In this document: piece after piece, positions 1-8,507 of the stretch | Layout: each line of letters opens with the position of its first letter | Numbering within the stretch: the stretch's first letter is position 1 | Assembly (NCBI RefSeq): GCF_006088715.1 | Contig: NZ_CP030771.1 | Coordinates: forward strand, 1,178,001 to 1,242,000 | Direction of reading: 5' to 3' | From: Streptomyces sp. YIM 121038 | Lineage (GTDB): Bacteria > Actinomycetota > Actinomycetes > Streptomycetales > Streptomycetaceae | Length of the DNA stretch: 64,000 nucleotides | Position numbers and translations under genes: made by a program | Notes under the pieces: model-generated | What the model saw: the letters and a program-made list of their open reading frames with translations, nothing else | Told to the model about the DNA's origin: nothing | The model's database searches: none

Positions 1-68
1 CAGCGGTCGAATGCCTCGGCCACCACGGTGCTGACCAGCGGGAGAACGGCGGGAATTCCTTGACCCAT
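1..68 (-). CDS. N-terminal start of an unidentified protein, cut by the left edge
   Basis: An ATG at 66-68 on the minus strand opens a frame reading M-G-Q-G-I-P-A-V-L-P-L-V-S-T-V-V-A-E-A-F-D-R that stays open to the left end of the window. An AAAGGA ribosome-binding site lies about 8 bases upstream of the ATG, which is the main reason to believe it. Only 22 codons are visible, so the family cannot be named. It would be transcribed in the same direction as the acetyltransferase to its right. Confidence 0.35.
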   Translation of the reverse strand, partial: MGQGIPAVLPLVSTVVAEAFDR

Positions 69-168
69 GAACCGGATCCTTTCGGTTTCGGGCGTGCGCC
101 GGTGTCCCGGGAACGGGCGGCCGACGATCCGGCCCAGGCTATCCCCGGCGGAATTGCGGCGACAAGGA

Positions 169-729
169 TCAGTCGGGGAACACGTAGAGGACCTGTGGTT
201 CGCCCCAGGCCACGAAGTGGTCGGCGGGGGTGGCGCCCAGGCTGTCCAAAAGGTGGCGGGAGCGGGTGTTGGCGCGCTGGGTGACGGCCACCACGCCGGG
301 GATGGCGGAACGTATCGCCTGCCGGGCCCAGCCGACGACCGCGTGGACCGCCTCGCGGGCGTAGCCCTGGCCCCAGTGCTCGGGCAGGAGCTGGTAAGAG
401 ACCTCGGTGCGGCCGTCGTGGCCGTCGGGCTCGGCCACGACCAGGCCGAGCACCGCGCCGTCGTGCCGCTCGACGGCGAACGCCCCGGGCACGCCCACGC
501 AGTGCTGCTCGCGGGCGCGGACGACGTCGGCGCTCACGGGCCCGCCGAGGTGCCGCCGGACCTGTGGGTCCGTCCACAGCCTGACGGCGTGCGGCACGTC
601 CGGCTCCGCGACCGGGCGCAGGGTCAGGCGCTCGGTCGCGAGCGTCGTCGGCCAGTCGAGCACCGGGCGCTCCGGGGCCTTGTCCGGTGCTGTGGGTCGT
701 TCCGCTGTCGTGCCCCCATCGGATGTCAT
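169..729 (-). CDS. GNAT family N-acetyltransferase
   Basis: The 186-residue product is a RimJ/RimL-like GNAT enzyme that would move an acetyl group from acetyl-CoA to an amine. Visible family features are the opening beta strand L-A-T-E-R-L-T-L-R-P, the central L-P-E-H-W-G-Q-G-Y-A-R-E-A loop that binds the pyrophosphate of acetyl-CoA (the R/Q-x-x-G-x-G/A motif), and the N-T-R-S-R-H-L-L-D-S-L-G-A helix typical of this branch. The ATG at 729 was chosen because the open frame upstream has no family similarity and runs into the next gene. It lies 31 bases downstream of the TPR regulator gene and is probably co-transcribed with it. The substrate cannot be read from sequence. Confidence 0.85.
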   Translation of the reverse strand: MTSDGGTTAERPTAPDKAPERPVLDWPTTLATERLTLRPVAEPDVPHAVRLWTDPQVRRHLGGPVSADVVRAREQHCVGVPGAFAVERHDGAVLGLVVAEPDGHDGRTEVSYQLLPEHWGQGYAREAVHAVVGWARQAIRSAIPGVVAVTQRANTRSRHLLDSLGATPADHFVAWGEPQVLYVFPD

Positions 730-760
730 GGGCCCATCGAAGCAGAGGCAAGATCGTGGT

Positions 761-2152
761 TCACAGGGGCGGTGTCGCCGGGGCCGGGCCCAGCGTGGTC
801 GTCCCGGGTGCGGCCCGGTGGCCGAGGCCCGTGCGGTAGGCGTCGAGGGCGGCCTCGACGCGCCCGGTGCGCCGCAGCAGGTCGCCGAGCAGCCGGCACA
901 GGTCGGCCAGGTCACCGGCCGCGCTGGAGCGCTCCAGGAGGGACAGGGCCGCGCAGTAGTGCTCCTCGGCGGACTCGGTGTCGCCGCGCTCCTCCGCGAT
1001 CAGGCCGAGCAGGCGGTGCGCGCCGCCCGCGTGCACGGCGCCGCGCTCGGCGCCCAGCGGCCCGGTGTCGGCGCCGTCCGCGCCGGAGACGAGCAGCGGT
1101 CGCAGCAGGGCCTCCGCCTCGTCCGCCCGGCCGCGCCGCCGCAGCACGTCGGCGAGCTCGACCTCGACCTGCTCGGTGAAGAGCGCGGCCCGTTTGGAGG
1201 CGAGCATGTCGCGGGCCGTGCGCAGCTCGCTCTCGGCACGGTCGAGATCGCCGTCCTGGGCGTGGACGTAGCCGCGCATCCAGTGGCAGTGGGCGAGTTC
1301 GGTGCGGATGTGCAGCTGGCGGTAGAGCTCCTGCGCCTTGGCGAGGGACGCGTCGGCCTCGGCGGTGCGGCCCTCGGCGATGAGCGTACGGGCGACGCCG
1401 CGGTGCATGTGGGCCACGAGCGCGGGGTCGCTGACGCTCGGGGCGAGGGCGAGCGCCAGCTCGGCGGCGTGGGCGGCGCGGGCGTGCGCGCCCATGTCCA
1501 TGTACGGCGCGATGGACGCCGTGTACAGGAGCAGCAGCGCGTCGGGGTCGTGCAGGCCCGCGGCGTTGAGCTCGTCGAGGGTGGTCTCCAGGAGGTAGCA
1601 GGCGTAGCGCAGTTCGCCGGTGAGCAGGTGCGCGGTGGCGCGGCCGCGGATGGCGGGGACGCGGCGCGGCAGCGGCTCGTCGGCGAGGAGGCGCTCCACG
1701 GCGGCGAAGCAGTCGCGGGCGTCGGTCAGCTCGCCGGACTCCAGGAGGCAGTCGCCGAGGCCCTGGAGGGCGGCGGCCTGCTCGGAGGGCAGGGCGTGGG
1801 CGACGGCTTCCTCGTGCAGGGTGCGGAAGACGGCGGCGGCGTCCTCGGGCGCGCCGGTGGCGAGGGCGCGCCGGGCGTCGGTGAGCCGCAGCCGCAGATC
1901 GGTGGCCAGGCGGGCGGGCCGCCCGGTGGCCAGCTCCTCGTAGCCGACGCCGAGGCGGCCCGCGAGGTGTCTGAGGGCCGCTTCGGAGGGCCGTACCTTG
2001 CCGGACTCCAGGGTGGAGACGTACGCGGGCGTGTAGGCCGGTTCGGCCAGCTGCCGCTGGGTGAGCCCCCGTTCGGTGCGCAGCCGCAGCACGCGGCGGC
2101 CGATCTCGGCCGGGTCGTCGAGCCGCGCCCCCTCGGGGCTGATTTCCGCCAC
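761..2152 (-). CDS. XRE-family helix-turn-helix regulator with TPR repeats
   Basis: The 463-residue protein has an N-terminal XRE helix-turn-helix (about residues 15-70: R-R-V-L-R-L-R-T-E-R-G-L-T-Q-R-Q-L-A then Y-V-S-T-L-E-S-G-K-V-R-P-S). This is followed by about 380 residues of alanine-rich helical repeats of TPR type. Such proteins are cytoplasmic DNA-binding regulators whose TPR part senses a peptide or partner protein. The GTG start at 2152 is preferred over upstream starts because a GGAGGGGGAGAG ribosome-binding site sits just before it and the HTH begins soon after. The gene is divergent from the secreted M64 peptidase, and both may be controlled from the shared 2153-2386 region. The ligand is unknown. 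Confidence 0.8.
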   Translation of the reverse strand: MAEISPEGARLDDPAEIGRRVLRLRTERGLTQRQLAEPAYTPAYVSTLESGKVRPSEAALRHLAGRLGVGYEELATGRPARLATDLRLRLTDARRALATGAPEDAAAVFRTLHEEAVAHALPSEQAAALQGLGDCLLESGELTDARDCFAAVERLLADEPLPRRVPAIRGRATAHLLTGELRYACYLLETTLDELNAAGLHDPDALLLLYTASIAPYMDMGAHARAAHAAELALALAPSVSDPALVAHMHRGVARTLIAEGRTAEADASLAKAQELYRQLHIRTELAHCHWMRGYVHAQDGDLDRAESELRTARDMLASKRAALFTEQVEVELADVLRRRGRADEAEALLRPLLVSGADGADTGPLGAERGAVHAGGAHRLLGLIAEERGDTESAEEHYCAALSLLERSSAAGDLADLCRLLGDLLRRTGRVEAALDAYRTGLGHRAAPGTTTLGPAPATPPL

Positions 2153-2386
2153 CTCTCCCCCTCCGTGGATCCTCCGTAGGTCCGTGACCTGAGCTAAGTC
2201 GATGGGCGCGGGGGTTGGATAGGGGCCGGACGGGTTTGCCCGGTGGCGTGAAGTCACCCTCAACTCATGTGCCTCAAGTGAAACTTCACGTACTCATTGC
2301 CTCTTCCCTCGCGGCCCCCTACGTTGAGCGGCGCGTTAATCCTACTTAACTCGCCGCTTAATAAGCGGCCTTGAGGAGGCCCCCAC
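2153..2386. promoter_or_regulatory. Divergent promoter region with inverted repeats
   Basis: This region separates the TPR regulator (minus) from the M64 peptidase (plus) and is clearly A/T-richer than its surroundings. It contains GTGAA-AC-TTCAC near 2280-2290, GTTAA-6 nt-TTAAC at 2335-2350, and a perfect 7-bp inverted repeat CCGCTTA-A-TAAGCGG at 2354-2368 just ahead of the GAGGAGG ribosome-binding site of the peptidase. A regulator binding there could block transcription or translation of the peptidase. No clear -35/-10 pair could be fixed. Confidence 0.5.
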
Positions 2387-3718
2387 ATGGCCAGCGACAC
2401 ATCAGGCATACCGACCCGTACCAGACGAAAGCGTCTCCGGGTCGCCCTCGCGGCGGGCGTCACGCTCGCGGCGACCCTCTCCGCCACGGGCGGGGCGGTC
2501 GCCCACCCGGAGCCCTCCGCCGCCGAACCCTCCCGGAGCGTCGAGTACTTCGGCAAGGACGGCCACCCGCGCCACACGGAGGTGCCCGCGCCCGCGCCGC
2601 TCACGCGCGAGGAGCGGTCGGAGATCGCGGGCGGCGCCGACGGCGACGTCGTGCCGATCGTGCAGAACGGCCCCGTCGGCACCAAGGCCGACGTCGTCTT
2701 CATCGGCGACGGCTACACCGCCGCCCAGCAGGAGGACTTCCACGCCGACGTCCGCACCAAGTGGGCGGAGGTCTCCAAGGTCGAGCCGTACGCCTCGTAC
2801 AAGAACCTCTTCAACGTGTGGGCGGTGGACGCCCACTCGCGGCAGTCGGGCGTCTCGGGCGACCCGACGAGCAACGTCCGCAAGGACACCGCGCTCGGCT
2901 CGTCCTTCTACTGCGACAACATCGAGCGCCTGCTGTGCGTCGACACCAACAAGGTCGAGGCGTACGCCCGCAAGGCCGCGGACCCCGACGTGGTGATCGT
3001 GCTCGCGAACTCCACGAAGTACGGCGGCGCGGGCTACAACGACATCACCTCGCCCTCCGGCTACGACGGCATCGCCACCGGCTCCTCCGACAACGCCCAG
3101 TCCTCGCAGGTCGTCGTGCACGAGCTCGGCCACTCCCTGGGCAAGCTCGCGGACGAGTACTGGTACGACGAGTACGGCACCTACACGGGCGCCGAGCCGT
3201 CCTGGCTGAACAGCAGCAAGCTCACGGCCGCCCAGCTGACCGCGCAGAAGAAGAAGTGGTACCGCTGGATCGGCCAGGCGTCCCCCGACGGCGGCACCGT
3301 CGGCGCGTACGAGGGCGGCAACTACTACCCGCGCGGCCTGTACCGGCCCACCGACAACTCGATCATGCGCACGCTGGGGCGGCAGTTCAACCTGCCCGGG
3401 CGCGAGGCGATGATCGCGGGCTTCCACCGGCACGCCTCGGTGGCGACCAGCGCGACGCCCACCGGCAGCGAGGTGCGCCGCAAGCAGCGCGTCGCCGTCG
3501 AGACGGGCGCGGGCGTCCGCCTGCGGTGGTACGTCGACGGCCGCCCGGCCAAGAAGGGCGACGACGCGCGGGCCGTCACGCCGCGCTCCCTCGGCGTGCC
3601 CGCCGACGGCCGCGCCCACACGATCTCCGTGCGCGCCAAGGACACCACGAAGGCGGTCCGTGACCCCGCCCTGCGCAAGCTCCTGACGAGCGAGCTGACC
3701 TGGCACGTCACCCGCTGA
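2387..3718 (+). CDS. Secreted M64-family zinc metallopeptidase (IgA-peptidase-like)
   Basis: The 443-residue precursor has a twin-Arg/Lys n-region followed by a hydrophobic helix and A-V-A-H at about residues 32-40, a Sec-type signal peptide. The zinc-binding motif H-E-L-G-H-S-L-G-K-L-A-D-E-Y starts at H245 (E246 catalytic, H249 and the downstream Asp as further ligands), which is the M64 signature. The tail (about residues 350-443) looks like a small beta-sandwich. M64 peptidases are extracellular; IgA cleavage is known only for the founding member, so the substrate here is open. The ATG at 2387 has a GAGGAGG site 7 bases upstream. A strong hairpin follows the stop, so it is probably monocistronic. 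Confidence 0.88.
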   Translation: MASDTSGIPTRTRRKRLRVALAAGVTLAATLSATGGAVAHPEPSAAEPSRSVEYFGKDGHPRHTEVPAPAPLTREERSEIAGGADGDVVPIVQNGPVGTKADVVFIGDGYTAAQQEDFHADVRTKWAEVSKVEPYASYKNLFNVWAVDAHSRQSGVSGDPTSNVRKDTALGSSFYCDNIERLLCVDTNKVEAYARKAADPDVVIVLANSTKYGGAGYNDITSPSGYDGIATGSSDNAQSSQVVVHELGHSLGKLADEYWYDEYGTYTGAEPSWLNSSKLTAAQLTAQKKKWYRWIGQASPDGGTVGAYEGGNYYPRGLYRPTDNSIMRTLGRQFNLPGREAMIAGFHRHASVATSATPTGSEVRRKQRVAVETGAGVRLRWYVDGRPAKKGDDARAVTPRSLGVPADGRAHTISVRAKDTTKAVRDPALRKLLTSELTWHVTR

Positions 3719-3741
3719 ACCGCGGACCTCGCATGACGGCC

Positions 3742-3775
3742 CCCCGGGCGGGGCAGCCTTCTGGCCCGCCCGGGG
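3742..3775. terminator. Hairpin terminator after the M64 peptidase gene
   Basis: An 11-bp perfect stem (CCCCGGGCGGG at 3742-3752 with CCCGCCCGGGG at 3765-3775) around a 12-base loop lies 24 bases after the peptidase stop. It has no U-run, as is usual in Streptomyces. Confidence 0.6.
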
Positions 3776-3818
3776 CGGCCCACAGTCGCCCCGCCCCGTT
3801 CACCGGAGGTGGCACGCC

Positions 3819-5029
3819 ATGACCGCCGACGACCCGCGGCCCCTGCTGGCACAGGCCCGTGAGCTGCTGCCCGGCCTCGTGACCACGCGGCGCGCCCTGC
3901 ACCGCGCGCCGGAGCTCGGCCTGCGGCTGCCGCGTACGCAGGCCACGGTCCTGGCCGCCCTGGAGGGCCTGCCCCTGACGGTCACCACGGGGCGCGCTCC
4001 CTCAGCTCCGTCGTGGCCACCCTGGAGGGCGCGCACCCGGGCCGGACGGTGCTGCTGCGCGGCGACATGGACGCCCTGCCGCAGCGCGAGGACACCGGCC
4101 TGGAGTTCGCCTCCGAAGCGCCGGACGCCATGCACGCCTGCGGGCACGACCTGCACACGGCGATGCTGATCGGCGCCGCCCGGCTGCTCGCCGCGCGCCG
4201 GGAGGAACTGCGCGGCCGCGTCGTGTTCATGTTCCAGCCGGGCGAGGAGGGCGACGGCGGCGCCCGGCACATGATCGACGAGGGGGTCCTCGGGACCCGC
4301 GGGGAGGGCGGTGTGGACGCGGCCTTCGCCCTGCACGTGTCGACCCGGCTCGACTCCGGCACCGTGCACCTGCGTCCAGGACCCGCGCTCGCCGCCCACG
4401 ACACGCTGCGCGTGACGGTCCGCGGCCGCGGCGGCCACGCCTCGGCGCCGCACCGGGCCCTGGACCCCGTGCCGGTCGCCTGCGAGATCGTGCAGGCCCT
4501 CCAGACGATGGTGACGCGCACGGTCCACGTCTTCGACCCCGCCGTGGTGACCATCGGCAGGATCGAGGCGGGCACCACCACCAACATCATCCCGGAGACC
4601 GCCGAACTCCACGGCACCCTCCGTACGCTGACCCCCGCCACGCGGGAGCTGCTGCGGGAGAACGTGGCCCGCGTCGCGCACCACGTGGCGGCCGCGCACG
4701 GCGCCACGGCCGAGGTGGAGCTGCCGGAGGGCTATCCGCCCGTCGTCAACGACCCGGACCGGACCGCGGCCGCGCGCGCCGCCGCGACCGCGCTGCTCGG
4801 GCCCGACCGGGTCCACGAGCTCGCCGAGCCCGTCATGGGCGCCGAGGACTTCTCGTACGTCCTTCAGCGGGTGCCCGGCGCCATGGCGTTCCTCGGCGCC
4901 TGTCCGCCGGGGACGTCGCCCGACGAGGCGCCCGACATCCACTGCAACCGGGTCGTGTTCGACGAGGACGCCATGGCCGTGGGCAGCGCCGTCCACGCGG
5001 CCGTCGCCCTGCGCTTCCTGGGCGACTGA
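3819..5029 (+). pseudogene. M20 family amidohydrolase, frameshifted near 3993-4000
   Basis: Two frames together encode a complete M20D amidohydrolase of about 403 residues (hippurate / N-acyl amino acid hydrolase type). The first frame (ATG 3819, GGAGG site upstream) gives the N-terminus up to V-T-T-G-R. The second gives L-S-S-V-V-A-T-L-E-G, then R-G-D-M-D-A-L-P, H-A-C-G-H-D-L-H-T, Q-P-G-E-E-G and a C-terminal M-G-A-E-D-F-S-Y, the metal and dimerisation-domain motifs of the family. The frames meet at 3993-4000, where one base appears to be missing; the site is not a long homopolymer. The rest of the gene looks unspoiled, so this is either a very recent mutation or an assembly error. Its stop is 27 bases from the convergent secDF stop. 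Confidence 0.8.
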
Positions 5030-5056
5030 CCGCGCGGACGGCCCGGGCGGCGGGCC

Positions 5057-7417
5057 TCAGACCACCGCGCCGTCGCCGCTCCGGCGGCGCCCCGCCTCCA
5101 GCGGGCTGCGCGGACGGGGGCCTTCCGAAGGCCGTGCCGGACGCCGGGGCGCCGGGCTCCGCCGCTCCAGGAGGACCGCCGCGGGCACCGCGACGGACAC
5201 CGTCGAGGCCATGCCGAGCACGACACCGGCGATCAGGGCGAGCGAGAAGTCCGCGAGCGAGTCGCCGCCGAGGACGGCGAGGGCGGCCAGGACGAACAGC
5301 GCTCCCATGCCGGTGTTCACGGTGCGCGGCAGGGTGCGGACGACGGCCTTGTTGGCGAGGTCCGCCAGCTCGGCCCGGGGGTCGCGGCGCCGCGCCTCGC
5401 GCACCCGGTCGAAGACGACCACCGTGTCGTTGACGGAGTAGCCGATGACCGTGAGGACGGCCGCGAGGAAGACGCTGTCGACGGTCTTGCCCAGCCAGGC
5501 GAACAGGCCGACCACCAGGAGCACGTCGTGCACCATCGCGGTGACGGCGGCCGTCGCGAACGTCCACCGGAACCGTACGCTCAGATAGACCAGCTGGGCG
5601 GCGACGGCGATGCCGAGCGCCACCAGGGCCTTCTGGCGCAGCTCGGCGCCGAGGCTCGGGCCGATGCGTTCGTCGCGTTCGACGGTCACCTCGCCGCCGG
5701 GGCCCGCCAGGGCCTTCTTGATGCGCTCCTGTTCGCCGTCGCTGAGTTCACCGGTGCGGACCGTGATGTCGTCCTCGCCCGACTCCTGCACCACGGCGCG
5801 CGGGAAGCCCGCGTCCGCGACGGCCTCGCGGGCGGTGTCGGCGTCCAGACGCTGGCTGGTGCTGTACTCGACGAGGCGGCCGCCCGTGAACTCGACGCCC
5901 AGGTCGAGCCCGCGCACCACGATCCCCGCGACCGCCACGGCCACCAGGAGCGCGCCGGCGCCCAGCCAGCGGCCCCCGTGGCGCACCGGGCGGGGGTTGC
6001 GCCGGGCGAGCAGGGTGCGGACGCGGCCCGTGGTGGCCAGGCCCGTGAGCCGCGGCCGGGCGCGGACGAAGCGGCGGCGCACGGCCGCGTCGGCGAGCGC
6101 CCTCGTGACGACGAAGGACGCGACCATCGACACGAGGACGCCGATCGACAGGGTCACGCCGAAGCCCTTGACCGGGCCGGTGGCGAAGAAGAACAGCAGC
6201 CCCGCGGCGAGCAGCGTCGTGACGTTCGAGTCGACGACGGCGCTCCAGGCCTTGGTGAAGCCGGTGTGCAGCGCCTTGGCCATGCTGCGCGGCGCCCCGG
6301 CGGTGCGGGACTCCCCGTCGGGACGGAGCGCGCGGGGGCCCAGGTACTCCTCCCGCGCGCGTTCGAAGACGAGGACGTTGGCGTCCACCGCCATGCCGAT
6401 GGCCAGTACGAACCCGGCGAGGCCGGGCAGCGTGAGGGTGGCCCCCACCGCGAGGAGCGCGGCGTACGACATGAGTCCGTACAGGGCGAGCGCGAGGGTC
6501 GCGAGGGCGCCGAGCAGCCGGTAGACGACGATGATGAACAGGCCGGTCAGGACGAGGCCGATGAGCGCGGCCTGGGTGCTCGCGTCGATGGCGGCGGCGC
6601 CGAGCGTCGGGCCGACGGTGCGCTGTTCCACCACGTCGACGGGGACCGGCAGGGCGCCGCCCTTGACGAGGGCGGCCAGGTCGCGGGCCTCGCCCTCGTC
6701 GAAGCCGCCGGTGATCTGGGTGCTGCCGCCGGTGATGCCGGTCCCGCAGCGTACGTCGGCGTTGACGCCCGGCGCGGAGATGACCTTGCCGTCGAGGACG
6801 ATGGCGACGCGCCGCTGCGGGGCGTCCCGCGGCGCGCAGGCCGCCTCGCCGGTGACGCGGGCCCAGTCGTCCGCGGCCTTCTTGCGGAAGTCGAGGGTGA
6901 CGTACCAGCCGTTGAGGGCCTGCTGGTCCAGGACCGCGTCGGCGTCCTTCACGCCGTCGCCGGTCAGCGCGGTCGGGCCGAGCCGCAGGTGGCCGCCGGG
7001 CCGGTCGGGGTCGGGCAGGGTGCGGGAGCCGTCGGCGGCGGGCGCGGCCTTGCCGGGCCGGTCGGTCGCACCGGTCACCGGGTGCACGGTCAGCTGCGCG
7101 GTGCGGCCGATGACTTCGGCGGCCTCGCGCGGGTCGCGGACGCCGGGCAGTTCGACGACGATCCGCTTGGCGCCCGCCTGGGCGAGGCTCGGCTCGGACA
7201 CGCCGAGGGCGTCGACGCGCTGGCGCAGGACCTCGACGGCCCTGCGGGTCGCGGCCTCGTCGGCCTTGACGGTGGGTGAGTCCTTGGTCTCCAGGACGAT
7301 CTGGGTGCCGCCCCGCAGGTCGAGGCCGAGGCGGGGTGACTGGGTGAGGGCGAGGAACAGCGAGGCGGCGACGGCGACCAGGGCGACGATCGCCCGCCAC
7401 AGGGGTGCGCGGGGCAT
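5057..7417 (-). CDS. secDF: Fused SecD-SecF protein-export membrane protein
   Basis: The 786-residue membrane protein joins SecD and SecF, which use the proton gradient to help pull proteins out of the SecYEG channel. The SecD half shows L-G-L-D-L-R-G-G-T-Q and the transmembrane G-M-A-V-D-A-N-V-L-V-F-E-R motif. The SecF half shows L-G-V-E-F-T-G-G (usually D-F-T-G-G) and Y-S-V-N-D-T-V-V-V-F-D-R. About twelve hydrophobic segments are visible, six per half. The ATG at 7417 is preferred over upstream starts because GGAG lies about 10 bases before it and a transmembrane segment follows at once. Streptomyces usually also carry separate secD and secF genes, so this is probably a paralogue. It lies 73 bases downstream of a small exported-protein gene. 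Confidence 0.92.
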   Translation of the reverse strand: MPRAPLWRAIVALVAVAASLFLALTQSPRLGLDLRGGTQIVLETKDSPTVKADEAATRRAVEVLRQRVDALGVSEPSLAQAGAKRIVVELPGVRDPREAAEVIGRTAQLTVHPVTGATDRPGKAAPAADGSRTLPDPDRPGGHLRLGPTALTGDGVKDADAVLDQQALNGWYVTLDFRKKAADDWARVTGEAACAPRDAPQRRVAIVLDGKVISAPGVNADVRCGTGITGGSTQITGGFDEGEARDLAALVKGGALPVPVDVVEQRTVGPTLGAAAIDASTQAALIGLVLTGLFIIVVYRLLGALATLALALYGLMSYAALLAVGATLTLPGLAGFVLAIGMAVDANVLVFERAREEYLGPRALRPDGESRTAGAPRSMAKALHTGFTKAWSAVVDSNVTTLLAAGLLFFFATGPVKGFGVTLSIGVLVSMVASFVVTRALADAAVRRRFVRARPRLTGLATTGRVRTLLARRNPRPVRHGGRWLGAGALLVAVAVAGIVVRGLDLGVEFTGGRLVEYSTSQRLDADTAREAVADAGFPRAVVQESGEDDITVRTGELSDGEQERIKKALAGPGGEVTVERDERIGPSLGAELRQKALVALGIAVAAQLVYLSVRFRWTFATAAVTAMVHDVLLVVGLFAWLGKTVDSVFLAAVLTVIGYSVNDTVVVFDRVREARRRDPRAELADLANKAVVRTLPRTVNTGMGALFVLAALAVLGGDSLADFSLALIAGVVLGMASTVSVAVPAAVLLERRSPAPRRPARPSEGPRPRSPLEAGRRRSGDGAVV

Positions 7418-7490
7418 GGGTGTACTCCACATCCACGATGAGGGCATGACGAAGGGGGACGGCGCGGCGGCCGGGCGCGCGAAGCGCCCG

Positions 7491-7892
7491 TCAGGCGGCG
7501 TCCTGAACGGTGTCGTTGCTCATCGGTGGCGGTGGGCCGCGCGGCCGCGGCCCGGCGTCGGGGTGCTGCCGGGCCGGGGCCGTGCCGCGCGCGGGCGCGG
7601 CGGGTCCGCCGACGGGCCGGTGCGGCGCGCGGTCGGCGGCCGTGGTGGCCGGGTACGGCGGGTGCGGAAGGTGCGCGTGGTGCGGGTGCGCGACCGTCGC
7701 GTGGACGACGCGCGGGAGGTCCGGGGCGTGGGGGCCCACGCTGTCGCTGTGGGAGCGGTCCGGGGCGGCCAGCGCCGTAGGGACCGCGGGGACGGCCCCC
7801 GGGGCGCGCGACGGCACGGCGAACGCCAGGACCGCGACGACCACCGAGAGGACCGAGGCGGCGAGCCGGGCGGACCGGGCGCGGTACTGCAC
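7491..7892 (-). CDS. Small predicted secreted His/Pro-rich protein, function unknown
   Basis: The 133-residue product begins with a signal-peptide-like stretch (R-A-R-S-A-R-L then A-A-S-V-L-S-V-V-V-A-V-L-A-F-A-V). It continues as a low-complexity region rich in Pro, His and Ala, including H-A-T-V-A-H-P-H-H-A-H-L-P-H. I recognise no family. Support for a real gene is an AGGAGG site 6 bases before the GTG at 7892 and its position immediately ahead of secDF in the same direction, which suggests an operon. The histidine-rich segment could bind metal. High GC makes chance open frames common, so the call stays moderate. Confidence 0.5.
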   Translation of the reverse strand: MQYRARSARLAASVLSVVVAVLAFAVPSRAPGAVPAVPTALAAPDRSHSDSVGPHAPDLPRVVHATVAHPHHAHLPHPPYPATTAADRAPHRPVGGPAAPARGTAPARQHPDAGPRPRGPPPPMSNDTVQDAA

Positions 7893-8429
7893 GCGGGCCT
7901 CCTGGCCGGGTCGGCGGTCGTCGGGAGCCCGCGGCCGGGGGCGGCCGGGTTCGGGGTGCCAATTCGCTCAACGCGGAGGAGAACGGGGAGGTTCCCGCCC
8001 GGGCGGCTCGGGGGCGCGGGGCTCACCGGCCTTGTCCATGTGGGGCGCACGGGCCCGGGCCACGCGAGGCTCGCGACGAACTCCTCGGCGGAGCCCGACC
8101 CGCCGTCCAGACCCCGCGCGGCGACGGCTCCGGACAGCCACGGCTCCGGACGGCGACGGCCTCGGCGGTGGAGGACCCCGGGCGGCATCAGGCACTGCGC
8201 TACGCCAGCCGCAGACGACCTGAGTCTCCGCACGGCACCAGCGGCGAGCGGCGTCGGCGCCAAGCGTCAGCCCTGCACGTCCGCCCCGCGCGGCGCCAGC
8301 CCCGGACGGCCTCGCCCCGCGTCACCTCAGCCCCGCGCGGCACCAGCCCCGCGCGGCGCCAGCGCTGAGCGGCACCAGCGCTGGGCGGGACCAGCCGTGG
8401 ACGTTCGCCCCGCGCGGCCCCCGCCCCCG
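7893..8429. other. Long intergenic region without a convincing gene
   Basis: Between the small exported protein (minus) and the PopR/ClgR-type regulator (plus) no frame has a plausible ribosome-binding site or protein-like composition. The right part (about 8230-8396) is built from degenerate short repeats described separately. The left part must hold the promoter for the minus-strand operon, but no clear hexamers were found. Confidence 0.5.
8284..8363. repeat. Degenerate tandem repeats, 16-bp unit CCCCGCGCGGCRCCAG
   Basis: The unit occurs at 8284-8299 and twice back to back at 8331-8346 and 8347-8362, differing at one position. Shorter derivatives (GCGGCACCAGC, GCGGGACCAGC) flank it from about 8230 to 8396. 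Each unit contains the palindrome CGCGCG. The array ends about 65 bases before the two PopR-like boxes. Confidence 0.6.
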
Positions 8430-8471
8430 CTTCGCCCGAGGCAGAACGTACTTCGCCCATGGCAGAACATC
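8430..8471 (+). promoter_or_regulatory. Two tandem PopR/ClgR-like operator boxes
   Basis: Two copies of TTCGCC-NNN-GGCAGAA lie at 8431-8446 (spacer CGA) and 8452-8467 (spacer CAT), exactly 21 bases apart and thus on the same DNA face. The published PopR site is TTCTGCC-3N-GGCAGAA, in adjacent repeats. The right half here matches exactly, and the left half lacks one T and instead resembles the TTCGCC half of ClgR sites. They end 27 bases before a TACGCT -10-like hexamer, where an activator would sit. The gene downstream encodes a regulator of that family, so autoregulation is likely. Confidence 0.65.
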
Positions 8472-8494
8472 GCCCCCGCGGGCCCCCGCGCTCC

Positions 8495-8507
8495 TACGCT
8501 GAGGCCG
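8495..8507 (+). promoter_or_regulatory. Probable -10 element and leaderless start of the PopR/ClgR-type gene
   Basis: TACGCT at 8495-8500 is 7 bases from the GTG at 8507, the spacing expected for a leaderless transcript. No -35 consensus lies 17-18 bases further up (the stretch is G/C only), in keeping with a promoter that needs an activator bound at the upstream boxes. Confidence 0.4.

Noticed and set aside
5040..5056. Terminator between the M20 gene and secDF
   Set aside because: Only a 6-bp stem (GGCCCG/CGGGCC) in very GC-rich sequence, which can occur by chance.
8168..8463. Short frames in the 8.2-8.46 kb repeat region
   Set aside because: They come from degenerate GC repeats, have no ribosome-binding site and no conserved look.
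8459..8506. ATG at 8459 as the start of the PopR/ClgR-type regulator
   Set aside because: It falls inside the second operator box and gives an N-terminus unlike the family; the GTG at 8507 with its nearby -10 fits better.
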